Part shown: one piece after another, positions 23,345-31,199 of the stretch
Layout: every line of letters starts with the position of its first letter
Numbering within the stretch: the stretch's first letter is position 1
Origin: Competibacteraceae bacterium UBA6584
GTDB lineage: Bacteria; Pseudomonadota; Gammaproteobacteria; Competibacterales; Competibacteraceae
Length of the DNA stretch: 37,110 nt
Reading direction: 5' to 3'
Assembly (NCBI GenBank): GCA_002433805.1
Contig: DJIW01000114.1
Location: 1 to 37,110 of the forward strand
Translations under genes and position numbers: made by a program
Notes under the pieces: generated by a model
Told to the model about the DNA's origin: nothing
Database searches by the model: none
The model's input: the letters and a program-made list of their open reading frames with translations, nothing else

Positions 23345-23862
23345 CGGGTCACCGAGGCGCGGGTCAGCCGCCCCATCGCGTCGCCGGCCACGCGGTAGCG
23401 GGGGGCGTCCGGCTCTTGCTCGTCGGCGAGCCCGAAAACGGCGACGAACTCGGTGGCTTCGCCGCTGGCTAGCAACAGCACCTGCGGGACGGCTTTGGCG
23501 CGCCCGTCCGGCTTGGTCAGCGCCGCCGGTCGACCTTCGACCCAGAGCGACAAGGCCATGGCCTCAGGCAATCGATGTTCGATCAGCGCGCCGTCGGCGG
23601 CGGGTGCTTGCCATTGGCCTTTTTCGCCTTGACGCAAGATGGCGTAGCCGTTGCGGGCGAAGCGGATGCCGCGAAGTTCGCCGCTCAGAATCGCTTCCTG
23701 CTGGTGCAACTCGATCAGCGCCGTCAGCCGTTGGGCTTCTTCCACCAGCCGGTCGCGCGGCCCGCCGCCCACCGAAAGCAGGGCGAAGCTGGACAGGATG
23801 CCGACCAGCACCATCACCACCATGATTTCCAGCAGGGTGAAGCCCCGCGCCGGCGCGACCAT
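23341..23862 (-). CDS. gspH: Type II secretion system minor pseudopilin GspH
   Basis: Minor pseudopilin linking the tip to the GspG shaft. ATG 23862 has an excellent GGAGGG six bases upstream and gives the leader MVAPARG, with cleavage before FTLLEIMVVMVLVGILSSFA and Glu5. The family pattern then continues with RDRLVEEAQRLTALIELHQQEAIL in two pieces and GIRFARNGYAIL. The mature protein is about 166 residues, normal for GspH. The open frame extends to 23946, but that would overlap gspG and add a long leader. Confidence 0.92.
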   Translation of the reverse strand: MVAPARGFTLLEIMVVMVLVGILSSFALLSVGGGPRDRLVEEAQRLTALIELHQQEAILSGELRGIRFARNGYAILRQGEKGQWQAPAADGALIEHRLPEAMALSLWVEGRPAALTKPDGRAKAVPQVLLLASGEATEFVAVFGLADEQEPDAPRYRVAGDAMGRLTRASVTR

Positions 23863-23884
23863 TGCGACCCTCCGCGCCGGTTCG

Positions 23885-24349
23885 CTAATCGTCCAGATTC
23901 CAGTTGCCGATGTCGGCGTCCACGCCTTCGCCGCCCGCTTGGCCATCCGCGCCCAGCGAGTAAATGTCGATTTGGGCGTGCTGGCCGGGATTGAGATACT
24001 GATAGGGTTTATTCCAGGGATCTTTCGGCAACCTATCCAGATAACCGCCTTCTTGCCAGCGCTGCGCGTCGGCCGGTTTCTGCACCAGCGCCTCCAATCC
24101 CTGTTCGGTGGTCGGATAGCGGAAGTTGTGCAGGCGGTACAAATCCAACTGATTTTTGATCACCCGGATATCCTGTTTGGCCTTGACCACCCGCGCCTTG
24201 TCGGGATTGTCCATGATGCGCGGCACCACCACCGCCGCCAAGATGCTCAAAATGACCACCACCACCATGACCTCGATCAAGGTGAAGCCGCGCTGGCGCG
24301 ATGCGAAGCGGTTTCGGCGGCGGCGGGCTTTAACAAGGCTAGACAACAT
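23885..24349 (-). CDS. gspG: Type II secretion system major pseudopilin GspG
   Basis: Main building block of the pseudopilus. Cleavage at RQRG|FTLIE releases a mature protein of 133 residues with the classic GspG pattern: FTLIEVMVVVVILSILAAVV, PRIMDNPDKARVVKAKQDI, LDLYRLHNFRYPTTEQGLEA, GGYLDRLPKDPWNKPYQY and the calcium-loop end DIYSLGADGQAGGEG. ATG 24349 follows GGAG by seven bases; a GTG at 24352 is possible. The leader is 21 residues and very basic (KARRRRNRF), longer than the usual 6-9. It is the first gene of the gsp run, 55 bases after metW, and no separate promoter is evident. Confidence 0.95.
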   Translation of the reverse strand: MLSSLVKARRRRNRFASRQRGFTLIEVMVVVVILSILAAVVVPRIMDNPDKARVVKAKQDIRVIKNQLDLYRLHNFRYPTTEQGLEALVQKPADAQRWQEGGYLDRLPKDPWNKPYQYLNPGQHAQIDIYSLGADGQAGGEGVDADIGNWNLDD

Positions 24350-24404
24350 CACGAATCTCCAGAATCCGGCCGTGAGGCGGTTGGGGCTCGGCGGCGTCAG
24401 CCGC

Positions 24405-24998
24405 TCAGGCGCGGCTCAACCGGTACAAGGCGATTTCGCTCAACAGATTGGGCCACAGCCGCGAGCCAAGCCACGCGCGGTGGGCGTGATCCAGCACCGT
24501 GCGTTCGAGGATGTCGATGCGCTTGCGTCGGCACAGCGCTTCGAAATCGCGGATAGTGAACAGATGAACGTTAGGCGTATCGTACCACTGATAGGGTAAG
24601 GTTTTGACCACCGGCATCAAGCCTTGCAGGGCGACTTGCGCCCGGCAGCGCCAGAAGCCGAAATTGGGGAAGGTGACGATGCCTTGACGGCCGACTCTGA
24701 GCATTTCATCCAGCAAGGCTTCGGTATGGCGTACCGCCTGCAAGGTCTGGGTCATGATGACGTAGTCGAAGCCGCCGTCGCTGAAATCGGCCAGGCCCGC
24801 CTCCAGATCGGCGTGAATCACGTTGACGCCGGCTTGGACGCACTTGATGATGTTGGCGGTGTCGATTTCCAAGCCGTAACCGCTGACTTGGCGGCGGTCG
24901 CGCAAGTAAGCGAGCAGCGCTCCGTCGCCGCAACCCAAATCCAACACCCGCGCGCCGGGGCGAATCCAGTCGCTGATCAGTTCCAGTTCAGGACGCAT
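24405..24998 (-). CDS. metW: Methionine biosynthesis protein MetW
   Basis: A class I SAM-methyltransferase-like protein nearly always paired with metX and needed for methionine synthesis in several proteobacteria. The 197-residue product has glycine-rich motif I VLDLGCGDGALLAYL (18-32), acidic GLEID at the end of strand 2, the segment DYVIMTQTLQAVRHTEALLDE-like core, and FPNFGFWRCRAQVAL, typical of MetW. No methyl acceptor is known with certainty; it is thought to act through MetX. It overlaps the metX 3' end by 11 bases, so the two are translationally coupled. Confidence 0.94.
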   Translation of the reverse strand: MRPELELISDWIRPGARVLDLGCGDGALLAYLRDRRQVSGYGLEIDTANIIKCVQAGVNVIHADLEAGLADFSDGGFDYVIMTQTLQAVRHTEALLDEMLRVGRQGIVTFPNFGFWRCRAQVALQGLMPVVKTLPYQWYDTPNVHLFTIRDFEALCRRKRIDILERTVLDHAHRAWLGSRLWPNLLSEIALYRLSRA

Positions 24999-26154
24999 CG
25001 CCGTTCACCTCCCTGGCCACTCTGACCAGATAGGAGCGCAAGGTTTCATAGTAGAGCGGGATCGGCATTAAAAAAGCGTCGTGGCCGTATTCGGAGGGCA
25101 CCTCGACGTAACTGACCTCGCGCCCGGCGCGCACCAGCGCCCGCACGATCTCGCGCGAGCGGGCCGGGGCGAACCGCCAGTCGCTGGTAAAGGAGATCAC
25201 CAGAAAACCCGCCAGGGCGCGGTGGAAGGCGGCCGCCAGATCCTGATCGAAATCGGCCGCCGGATCGAAGTAATCCAGGGTTTTGGTGATCAAGAGATAA
25301 GTATTGGCGTCGAAGCGATCCACGAAGGCTCGGCCCTGATGGCGCAGATAGCTCTCCACCTGAAACTCGGTGTCGAAATTGAAATGGAAATTCGGGGTGG
25401 CCTCGCGCAGCTCGCGGCCGAATTTGGCGCGCATCCCTTCATCGGATAAATAGGTGATGTGCCCCAGCATCCGGGCGATCATTAAGCCCCGCCGAGGCAC
25501 CACGCCGAATTCGTAGTAGTGGCCGTGATGAAAATCGGGATCGGACAAAATCGCCTGGCGCGCCACTTCGTTAAAGGCGATGTTTTGCGCCGAGAGGCGC
25601 GGCGCGGCGGCGATCACCAACGAATATCGCACCCGCTCGGGAAAGGTGATGGCCCATTGCATCGCCTGCATCCCGCCGAGGCTGCCGCCGATCACCGCCG
25701 CCCATTGTCGGACGCCGAGCCGGTCGGCCAGCCGGGCTTGGCTGCGCACCCAGTCCTTGACGGTGACGATGGGAAAATCCGGTCCGTAGGGTTTGCGGGT
25801 GTCCGGATTGATGGCGGTGGGGCCGGTGGAGCCCTTGCAACCGCCTAAGTTATTGCAGCAGACCACGAAAAAGGCGTTGGTGTCGATCGGCTTGCCCGGT
25901 CCGATGCAGTTGTCCCACCAGCCCGGTTTGCTCGGATCGCCATCGGCGTGGTAGCCGGCGACGTGGTGGTCGCCCGACAGCGCGTGGCAGATCAACACGG
26001 CGTTGCTGGCGTCGGGATTGAGCGCGCCGTAAGTTTCATAGACGATTTCGTATTCCGCCAGCGAGCGGCCGCAATCGAGCGCCAGCGGTTCGACGAAACG
26101 CGCGGTCTGCGGGCTGACCAGCCCGACCGAATCCGGAGGAAAAGTGTTCGGCAT
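24988..26154 (-). CDS. metX: Homoserine O-acyltransferase MetX (probable succinyltransferase, MetXS)
   Basis: Activates homoserine with acetyl- or succinyl-CoA in methionine synthesis; an alpha/beta hydrolase-fold enzyme of the MetX family. The 388-residue product has the nucleophile Ser158 in VIGGSLGGMQAMQW, the catalytic Asp in FTSDWRFAP (about 318) and His in SEYGHDAFL (about 351), plus VCCNNLGGCKGSTGP and AYGALNPDASNA-like segments. In gammaproteobacteria the metXW pair usually encodes a succinyltransferase despite the MetX fold, but sequence by eye cannot settle the acyl donor. The start ATG 26154 is preceded by a promoter-like pair at 26209-26237. Confidence 0.94.
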   Translation of the reverse strand: MPNTFPPDSVGLVSPQTARFVEPLALDCGRSLAEYEIVYETYGALNPDASNAVLICHALSGDHHVAGYHADGDPSKPGWWDNCIGPGKPIDTNAFFVVCCNNLGGCKGSTGPTAINPDTRKPYGPDFPIVTVKDWVRSQARLADRLGVRQWAAVIGGSLGGMQAMQWAITFPERVRYSLVIAAAPRLSAQNIAFNEVARQAILSDPDFHHGHYYEFGVVPRRGLMIARMLGHITYLSDEGMRAKFGRELREATPNFHFNFDTEFQVESYLRHQGRAFVDRFDANTYLLITKTLDYFDPAADFDQDLAAAFHRALAGFLVISFTSDWRFAPARSREIVRALVRAGREVSYVEVPSEYGHDAFLMPIPLYYETLRSYLVRVAREVNGDAS

Positions 26155-26208
26155 CGTGCTTCTGAACGGGGGTTGAGCCTTGAGGGATGGCGCGAAGACG
26201 GGGATGCC

Positions 26209-26237
26209 AGTCTAATCGGCGCCGGGACTGACGGCAA
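26209..26237 (-). promoter_or_regulatory. Sigma-70-type promoter for metX-metW
   Basis: On the minus strand TTGCCG (26237-26232) and TAGACT (26214-26209) are separated by exactly 17 bases, each matching four of six consensus positions. The expected start of transcription is about 50 bases before metX. An AT-rich near-palindrome (26261-26273) lies just upstream, where an UP element or regulator could act. Confidence 0.5.
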
Positions 26238-26293
26238 CGGCTTAAGGCAGGATTAAATCCATAAAATTTTCATAGCGTTGGAATAGTGGGATG

Positions 26294-26593
26294 CTAAGGC
26301 GACGCGGCGGGCTCGATCCCTGGCGGCAGCCGGCGCGGGCCGGTGACCCGCAGCCGCTTGTCGCGGCTGGTCTGGCCGGCCAGCAAGGTGACCTGACTTT
26401 GGCCCACGCCGAACAAATCCGCCAGAAATTCCCGCAGCCGGGCGTTGGCTTTGCCATCCACCGGCGGGGCGGCGATGCGGACCCCGATTCGGTCGCCGCG
26501 CGGCTCCAGCCATTGATCGCGGCCGGCGCGCGGTTGGAGCCGAACGTTCAAAATCAAATCCGCGCCCTCCCAGCGGTAGCTGTCGAGCGCCAT
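26294..26593 (-). CDS. yggU: YggU-family protein (DUF167)
   Basis: A 99-residue member of the small DUF167/UPF0235 family of unknown function. It has the family pattern ADLILNVRLQPRAGRD near the N-terminus and VRIAAPPVDGKANARLREFLA in the middle (with its conserved PxDGKAN motif), then VTLLAGQTSRDKRLRV. It follows yggT with a 4-base gap, the usual yggT-yggU pairing in proC-yggS clusters. No catalytic role is known. Confidence 0.93.
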   Translation of the reverse strand: MALDSYRWEGADLILNVRLQPRAGRDQWLEPRGDRIGVRIAAPPVDGKANARLREFLADLFGVGQSQVTLLAGQTSRDKRLRVTGPRRLPPGIEPAASP

Positions 26594-26597
26594 GGTT

Positions 26598-27152
26598 TCA
26601 GCGCGCTCCGACCCACAAGCCGAGTAAATCCTGGAGCAGCAAGCTGATGAAAATCAGCGCCACGATCGCCAGCATGGGCGATAAATCCACTCCCGCGATC
26701 GGCGGGAGCAAGCGTCGGGCCGGCTGCAGCAAGGGCGCGGTCAGTTGGGCCAGCAAGCGCGCCGCCGGATGGTAGGGATCTGGGTTGACCCAGCTCAGGA
26801 TGGCCTGAATGATCAGCCCCCACAAGTAAATATTGATCAGCAGCTTGAACAGTTCGCCCGCCGCGATGAGGATCAAGCCGCCGATTCCGGCATCGCGACC
26901 GACGAGCAAGGTGACCAGCAGCACCTCAAGGAACTGCAAGACGAAGGCGAGCACCAGCGACGCCACGTCCAGCCCCTTGTAGCCCGGCACGATCCGGCGC
27001 AACGGCAACAACAGCGGATTGGTGATCCGCACCAGAAATTGCACCAGCGGGTTATAGAAATCCGCGCGGACGCACTGCAACAAAAAGCGCAGCATCACCG
27101 CCAGGATATAAAAGCCAAAGAGCGTCTGAATCAGAAAAATCGTAGCCGTCAC
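26598..27152 (-). CDS. yggT: YggT-family membrane protein
   Basis: A 184-residue integral membrane protein with two copies of the YggT repeat: residues about 1-80 (LLQCVRADFYNPLVQFLVRITNPLL) and 95-180 (LSWVNPDPYHPAARLLAQLTAPLLQPARRLLPP, in segments), each ending with a membrane helix. The second copy carries the NP-x(5-6)-P motif of the family. The function is unknown; links to osmotic or division-related processes exist in other organisms. GTG 27152 overlaps the proC stop (GTGA), indicating coupled translation. Confidence 0.93.
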   Translation of the reverse strand: MTATIFLIQTLFGFYILAVMLRFLLQCVRADFYNPLVQFLVRITNPLLLPLRRIVPGYKGLDVASLVLAFVLQFLEVLLVTLLVGRDAGIGGLILIAAGELFKLLINIYLWGLIIQAILSWVNPDPYHPAARLLAQLTAPLLQPARRLLPPIAGVDLSPMLAIVALIFISLLLQDLLGLWVGAR

Positions 27153-27982
27153 GGTGAGTCCCCTAGTAAATCACCCAGTTCGCGAGACCGTTGCCGGGCC
27201 GCTTCCAGCGCCTTGGCCAGCAGCGCTTCCAGACCGCCCTCGCGAAGCACTCCCAGCGCGCGCTCGGTGGTGCCGCCCGGCGAGGTGACCCGGACGCGCA
27301 AGGTGGCGGGACTTTCCGCGCTTTCCAACGCCATCTTGGCCGCGCCGAAGGCGGTCTGCAGGGTCAGTAGCCGAGCCTTGTCCTCGTCCAGACCCAAGGC
27401 GAGCGCCGTCTGTTCCAGCGCTTCCATGACCAGAAAAAAATAAGCGGGACCGCTGCCGGACAGGGCGGTGACCGTATCCAGCAGCGTTTCGTCATCCACC
27501 CAAACCGTCACGCCGACCGCCCGCAGCAGCGATTCCGCCAGCTGGCGGTGGTCCTCGGTGACAAATTCGTTAGCGAACAGAGCGCTGGCGGCGCTGCCGA
27601 CCAAAGCCGGCGTGTTGGGCATGGTCCGCACCAGCGCCAGCCTTCCCCCGCCCAGCCAACGGCGCAAATCCCGCTCGCGCACGCCGGCGGCGACGGAAAT
27701 CACCAGCGGGGCGCGGGCTTGGAGCGCGGGCGCCAATTGTTCGGCGACGCCGCGCAAGATTTGCGGCTTGACCGCCAGGACCACAATGTCGGCGGCGGCG
27801 ATGGCGGTTAAATTATCGGGGTCGGTATGAACGCCGTGGCGGCCGCGCAGAAATTCGCGCTGGGAGGCGTCCGGTTCGGCGACCCAGATCCGGCTGGGGT
27901 CGTGACCGCCGGCGATTACCCCGCCGATCAAGCTACGCGCCATGTTGCCGCCGCCGATAAAGGCGATAGGGAGTGCTTTCAT
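27149..27982 (-). CDS. proC: Pyrroline-5-carboxylate reductase ProC
   Basis: Reduces 1-pyrroline-5-carboxylate to proline with NAD(P)H, the last step of proline synthesis. The 277-residue product has the N-terminal dinucleotide loop FIGGGNMARSLIGG, VVLAVKPQIL, the RTMPNTPALVG segment, and the C-terminal dimer/active-site region TALSGSGPAYFFLVMEAL and TSPGGTTERAL. I chose ATG 27982 with GAGG five bases upstream; GTG at 27985 and 27988 are alternatives. It overlaps yggT by four bases. yggS lies upstream, with a small gene inserted between. Confidence 0.96.
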   Translation of the reverse strand: MKALPIAFIGGGNMARSLIGGVIAGGHDPSRIWVAEPDASQREFLRGRHGVHTDPDNLTAIAAADIVVLAVKPQILRGVAEQLAPALQARAPLVISVAAGVRERDLRRWLGGGRLALVRTMPNTPALVGSAASALFANEFVTEDHRQLAESLLRAVGVTVWVDDETLLDTVTALSGSGPAYFFLVMEALEQTALALGLDEDKARLLTLQTAFGAAKMALESAESPATLRVRVTSPGGTTERALGVLREGGLEALLAKALEAARQRSRELGDLLGDSP

Positions 27983-28052
27983 CACCACCTCAGGGTGTGG
28001 GTTGGCAGGATTGCGAGTCGGCCCGAGCGCCGCGCCCTAGTACCGTAGAGCT

Positions 28053-28451
28053 TCAGGGTTTGCCAGCCGCCAGCCGGTTGATCTGCTCGCCGATACTGAC
28101 AATGCGATTGTCGCTTTGATAGAGCGTGTAAATCCGTTGCTGGTCGCCGTTGCTAAGGCGCTGAAACGCGGCGTAGTCTTCCTTGGGTAAGCCCTCGCGC
28201 AGGGCGTTGTCGAACGCCGCGCGGTCCAATCCCGGCGCCAGCAATCGTTCGGACTCCGCGTTCGCCGCGGCGGATGCGAACGGAGCGGGATGGGTCTGGA
28301 CGGTGATCAAAACCGCTGCCTGGTGCTTGGCGTCTTCTTCGATCTCGCGCAAATAATAGTCATCGGCGGCGAGCAGCGGCGCGGGCAGCGTCGCCGTGGC
28401 GATCAGCCAGGCGGCTAGAGACAGTTTTCGAATCGGGACGGGTGACGACAT
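28053..28451 (-). CDS. Small exported protein of unknown function
   Basis: I do not recognise this 132-residue protein. It has a clear signal peptide (basic MSSPVPIRKLS, hydrophobic LAAWLIATATLPAPLLA, cleavage likely after LLA) and a mature part of about 105 residues that is mostly polar and helical, with DDYYLREIEEDAKHQAAVLI and EGLPKEDYAAFQRLSNGDQQ-type stretches and no cysteine. It should be periplasmic. It lies between yggS and proC, which are usually adjacent, and has its own promoter-like sequence (28506-28534). The ribosome site is weak (GGAAA, 9 bases before the ATG). GC content matches its neighbours. Confidence 0.78.
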   Translation of the reverse strand: MSSPVPIRKLSLAAWLIATATLPAPLLAADDYYLREIEEDAKHQAAVLITVQTHPAPFASAAANAESERLLAPGLDRAAFDNALREGLPKEDYAAFQRLSNGDQQRIYTLYQSDNRIVSIGEQINRLAAGKP

Positions 28452-28505
28452 CGCTCGGTTTCCAGGACGATAAAACGTTTTTTGCCAGTCGTTTGAAGCT
28501 AATTT

Positions 28506-28534
28506 ATGTTATGAACCCACTAGCATACTGTAAA
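28506..28534 (-). promoter_or_regulatory. Sigma-70-type promoter for the small exported protein gene
   Basis: On the minus strand TTTACA (28534-28529, five of six consensus) and TAACAT (28511-28506, four of six) are spaced by exactly 17 bases in an A/T-rich gap, about 55 bases before ATG 28451. It suggests the inserted gene, and perhaps proC, is transcribed independently of yggS. Confidence 0.5.
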
Positions 28535-28542
28535 TGGCTCGT

Positions 28543-29229
28543 TCAGGCGCGGGGGCCGAACAGGGCGGTTCCGATCCGCGCCAGGGTGCTGCCTTCCGCG
28601 ACCGCCGCTTCCAGATCGTCGGTCATGCCCATGGATAAGGTATCAAGCAGCAGACCCTCCGCAATCAATCGCTCCTGAAGCGCCCGCAAGCGGGCGAACG
28701 GTTCGCGCTGGGCCGCCAGGTCCGTCGAGGGCGCGGGGATCGCCATCAGACCGCGCAGCCGCAGGCGTGGCAGCGCCGAGACGGCCCGAGCGACGGCGGG
28801 GAGCTCCGCTGGATCCAGGCCGTGCTTGCTGGATTCCCGACTGATATTGATCTGAAGGCAGATGTTGAGCGGCGGCGGTCGGGCGGGCCGTTGCGCGCTC
28901 AAGCGCTCGGCGATTTTCAACCGATCCACGCTGTGCGCCCAGCTGAAACTCTCGGCGATGGCGCGGGTTTTGTTGGCTTGAATCGGGCCGATGAAATGCC
29001 ATTCCAGATCGAGCGCCGCCAGCTCGGCCATTTTAGTCAAGGCTTCCTGAAGATAGTTCTCGCCGAAGCAGCGCTGGCCGGCGGCGGCCAAGGCGGCGAT
29101 GGCCGCCGCCGGCCGGGTTTTACCGACCGCCAGCAGCCGGACCGATCCGGGCGGGCGCTGGAAGCGGCGTTCGGCGTCGCGGATGCGGGCCAGCACCGCG
29201 TGCAGGCGCTCGGCCAACTCAGTGTTCAT
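28543..29229 (-). CDS. yggS: YggS-family pyridoxal phosphate homeostasis protein
   Basis: A PLP-binding alanine-racemase-fold protein without known enzyme activity that keeps PLP balance. The 228-residue product has Lys37 in LAVGKTRP (the PLP Schiff base; commonly VSKT), FGENYLQEAL, the LEWHFIGPIQANKTRAI segment (conserved H-F-I-G-x-L/I-Q-x-N-K), NISRESSKHGLD and SMGMTDDLEAAVAEGSTLARIG, which binds the phosphate. ATG 29229 gives MNTELAERLHAVLARI, the usual start. It is divergent from pilT, the same arrangement as in Pseudomonas. Confidence 0.95.
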   Translation of the reverse strand: MNTELAERLHAVLARIRDAERRFQRPPGSVRLLAVGKTRPAAAIAALAAAGQRCFGENYLQEALTKMAELAALDLEWHFIGPIQANKTRAIAESFSWAHSVDRLKIAERLSAQRPARPPPLNICLQINISRESSKHGLDPAELPAVARAVSALPRLRLRGLMAIPAPSTDLAAQREPFARLRALQERLIAEGLLLDTLSMGMTDDLEAAVAEGSTLARIGTALFGPRA

Positions 29230-29277
29230 ATTCGAGGCTCCGGCTGGAATGCCGCGCGGTGTGACGGGAGGTTGCGC

Positions 29278-29288
29278 TATATACTATT
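29278..29288. promoter_or_regulatory. AT core of the divergent yggS/pilT promoters
   Basis: TATATACTATT lies alone in the GC-rich 126-bp gap. TATACT (29280-29285) can be a -10 for pilT with a TSS about 65 bases before the start; TATATA on the other strand, with TTTCAA 17 bases upstream, can serve yggS. Neither has a good -35 box. Confidence 0.3.
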
Positions 29289-29355
29289 CGAAATCGGCTT
29301 TTGAAAACCGCCCGCCAGCGGGCTACGCCAACATGTCCTTGCAGGAGCAACCGCC

Positions 29356-30399
29356 GTGACCCTCGACGAATTATTGAGTTTTTCCGTCAGCAACAATGCC
29401 TCGGACCTCCATTTATCAGCCGGACTGCCGCCGATGATCCGGGTGGATGGCGACGTGCGCCGCATCAATGTTCCGCCGCTCGAACACAAAGTCGTGCACG
29501 GTTTGATTTACGACATCATGAACGACAAGCAGCGCAAGGATTACGACGAATTCCTGGAATGCGACTTTTCGTTTGAAATCCCCAAACTGGCGCGGTTCCG
29601 GGTCAACGCCTTCAACCAGGATCGCGGCGCGGCCGGCGTGTTCCGCACCATTCCGACCCTGATCAAGAGCCTGGAAGATTTGGGTTGCCCGCCGGTGTTC
29701 CGGGATTTGATCTCCGCCCCGCGCGGGCTGATTCTGGTCACCGGCCCGACCGGTTCAGGAAAATCCACCACCCTGGCGGCGATGATCGACCACATCAACA
29801 AAAACGAATACGGCCATATCCTGACCATCGAGGATCCGATCGAATTCGTGCATCAAAGCCAGCGCTGCCTGCTCAACCAGCGCGAGGTGCATCGCGACAC
29901 GCTCGGCTTCAACGAAGCGCTGCGCTCGGCGCTGCGCGAAGATCCCGACATCATTCTGGTCGGTGAAATGCGCGATCAGGAAACCATCCGCCTGGCGCTG
30001 ACCGCTTCCGAAACCGGCCATTTGGTGTTCGGCACCTTGCACACCAGCTCCGCGCCCAAGACCATCGACCGGATCATCGACGTTTTTCCGGCCGGCGAAA
30101 AACCGATGGTGCGCTCGATGCTGTCCGAATCGTTGCGGGCGGTCATTTCGCAGGCGCTGCTCAAGAAAAAGGGCGGCGGGCGCACCGCCGCTTGGGAAAT
30201 CATGGTCGGCGTGCCGGCCATCCGCAACTTGATCCGCGAGGACAAGGTCGCGCAGATGTATTCCTCCATTCAGACCGGCGCGGCTTACGGCATGCAGACG
30301 CTCGACCAGCATTTGCTGGAGCTGATCAAGAGGGGTCTGGTCAACCGCGACGAGGCCATCACCTACGCTCAGAATAAGGCATCGTTCCGTCAGGGATAA
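29356..30399 (+). CDS. pilT: Type IV pilus retraction ATPase PilT
   Basis: Hexameric cytoplasmic ATPase that depolymerises type IV pili for twitching. The 347-residue product has an N-terminal PAS-like domain, Walker A GPTGSGKSTT (130-139, Lys136), the Asp box (ILTIEDPIEFVHQ), Walker B DIILVGEMRD, the His box GHLVFGTLHT and the retraction-specific AIRNLIRE motif near residue 290. These mark it as PilT rather than PilB or PilU. GTG 29356 has AGGAG eight bases upstream. pilU, often next to pilT, is not in the window; FimV at 14.9 kb belongs to the same pilus machinery. Confidence 0.96.
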   Translation: MTLDELLSFSVSNNASDLHLSAGLPPMIRVDGDVRRINVPPLEHKVVHGLIYDIMNDKQRKDYDEFLECDFSFEIPKLARFRVNAFNQDRGAAGVFRTIPTLIKSLEDLGCPPVFRDLISAPRGLILVTGPTGSGKSTTLAAMIDHINKNEYGHILTIEDPIEFVHQSQRCLLNQREVHRDTLGFNEALRSALREDPDIILVGEMRDQETIRLALTASETGHLVFGTLHTSSAPKTIDRIIDVFPAGEKPMVRSMLSESLRAVISQALLKKKGGGRTAAWEIMVGVPAIRNLIREDKVAQMYSSIQTGAAYGMQTLDQHLLELIKRGLVNRDEAITYAQNKASFRQG

Positions 30400-30489
30400 C
30401 GCGGGATCGGCGGCACCGCCAGGCTAGAACGATGGTTTGTCGGGCGGCCGGCCGGAGTTCCCGCCGACACCCGCGCCGAGGCTGATGGT

Positions 30490-31188
30490 TTACAGGCTTT
30501 TGACGGGTTCGCGGGTCTGATAAGCCAGCCGATAATCGCCGGCCAATTCGCGCGCGCCGGCCAGCAGCGCGCGGCCGCCGCACGCGAACACCGTGACGTC
30601 AGCCACGCCTTGCGCGATGTCGAGCCAGCTGCGCGCGAGTTCCAAGACCTCGCCTTCAAAGCAGCCGGGCGCATCGCCGGCGGGGCACGCGAGCCGGCTG
30701 GGGATGGACCAGTCTTCCAACAAGGGTAAGGCGGCGATGGCGCCGGCCGGCAGGCCGGGCGTCATGATCCTGGAGGGCTGCGGTCGAAAGGGTAGCGGCG
30801 ACGCCAGTTCGAACAGAGCGAAGGGTTTGGTGCGCGGTTGCCGGGCGCGTAGGACTCGCGCCAGGAACACGATGGGCGCAATACCCTCGCCATCGGCTAA
30901 CAGCACGGCGCGGGGTGTGGCGGCGGCGGCATCGAACGGCTCGCCGAACGGTCCGCCGACAGCGGCTTCGCGCGCCGTGGCCGGCATCGAGGCGCCGCGT
31001 TGCAGGCAATCGGCCCAGCCCTGGTGGGGAGATGGCTGTAGCACCGCCCAAGCCGTCCCGTCGATTCCCAAAAAATGGCCGGGTTGCAGGGCGGCCGCCA
31101 AGCGGGTGCTGACCCGCAACAGGGCATAACCGCCAGGATAGGTTTGGTGGGACAGCACGAGGTCGGTTTTTGCCAGGGTTTCGTTCAT
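30490..31188 (-). CDS. PyrK/ferredoxin-reductase-like protein, degenerate, in the pyr operon
   Basis: A 232-residue protein with the outline of a ferredoxin-NADP reductase fold like PyrK, the electron-transfer subunit of dihydroorotate dehydrogenase. Visible matches are PGHFLGIDG (flavin domain), GGPFGEPFD, the dinucleotide loop LLADGEGIAPIVFLARVL, and VFACGGRALLAGA (typical ACGP..ML position). Against a working PyrK: the flavin-binding RPxS/RxYS motif is replaced by LQPSP, and the C-terminal four-cysteine [2Fe-2S] site is absent. It starts 17 bases after the pyrC' stop, in the same direction, so it is probably cotranscribed with pyrR-pyrB-pyrC'. A role in pyrimidine synthesis is inferred only from position; it may be a nonredox or reduced-flavin homologue. 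Confidence 0.7.
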   Translation of the reverse strand: MNETLAKTDLVLSHQTYPGGYALLRVSTRLAAALQPGHFLGIDGTAWAVLQPSPHQGWADCLQRGASMPATAREAAVGGPFGEPFDAAAATPRAVLLADGEGIAPIVFLARVLRARQPRTKPFALFELASPLPFRPQPSRIMTPGLPAGAIAALPLLEDWSIPSRLACPAGDAPGCFEGEVLELARSWLDIAQGVADVTVFACGGRALLAGARELAGDYRLAYQTREPVKSL

Positions 31189-31199
31189 GCTTGGTCGAT

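Noticed and set aside
30400..30489. Terminator between pilT and the PyrK-like gene
   Set aside because: Only GC inverted repeats without a T tract are present; not enough for a call.
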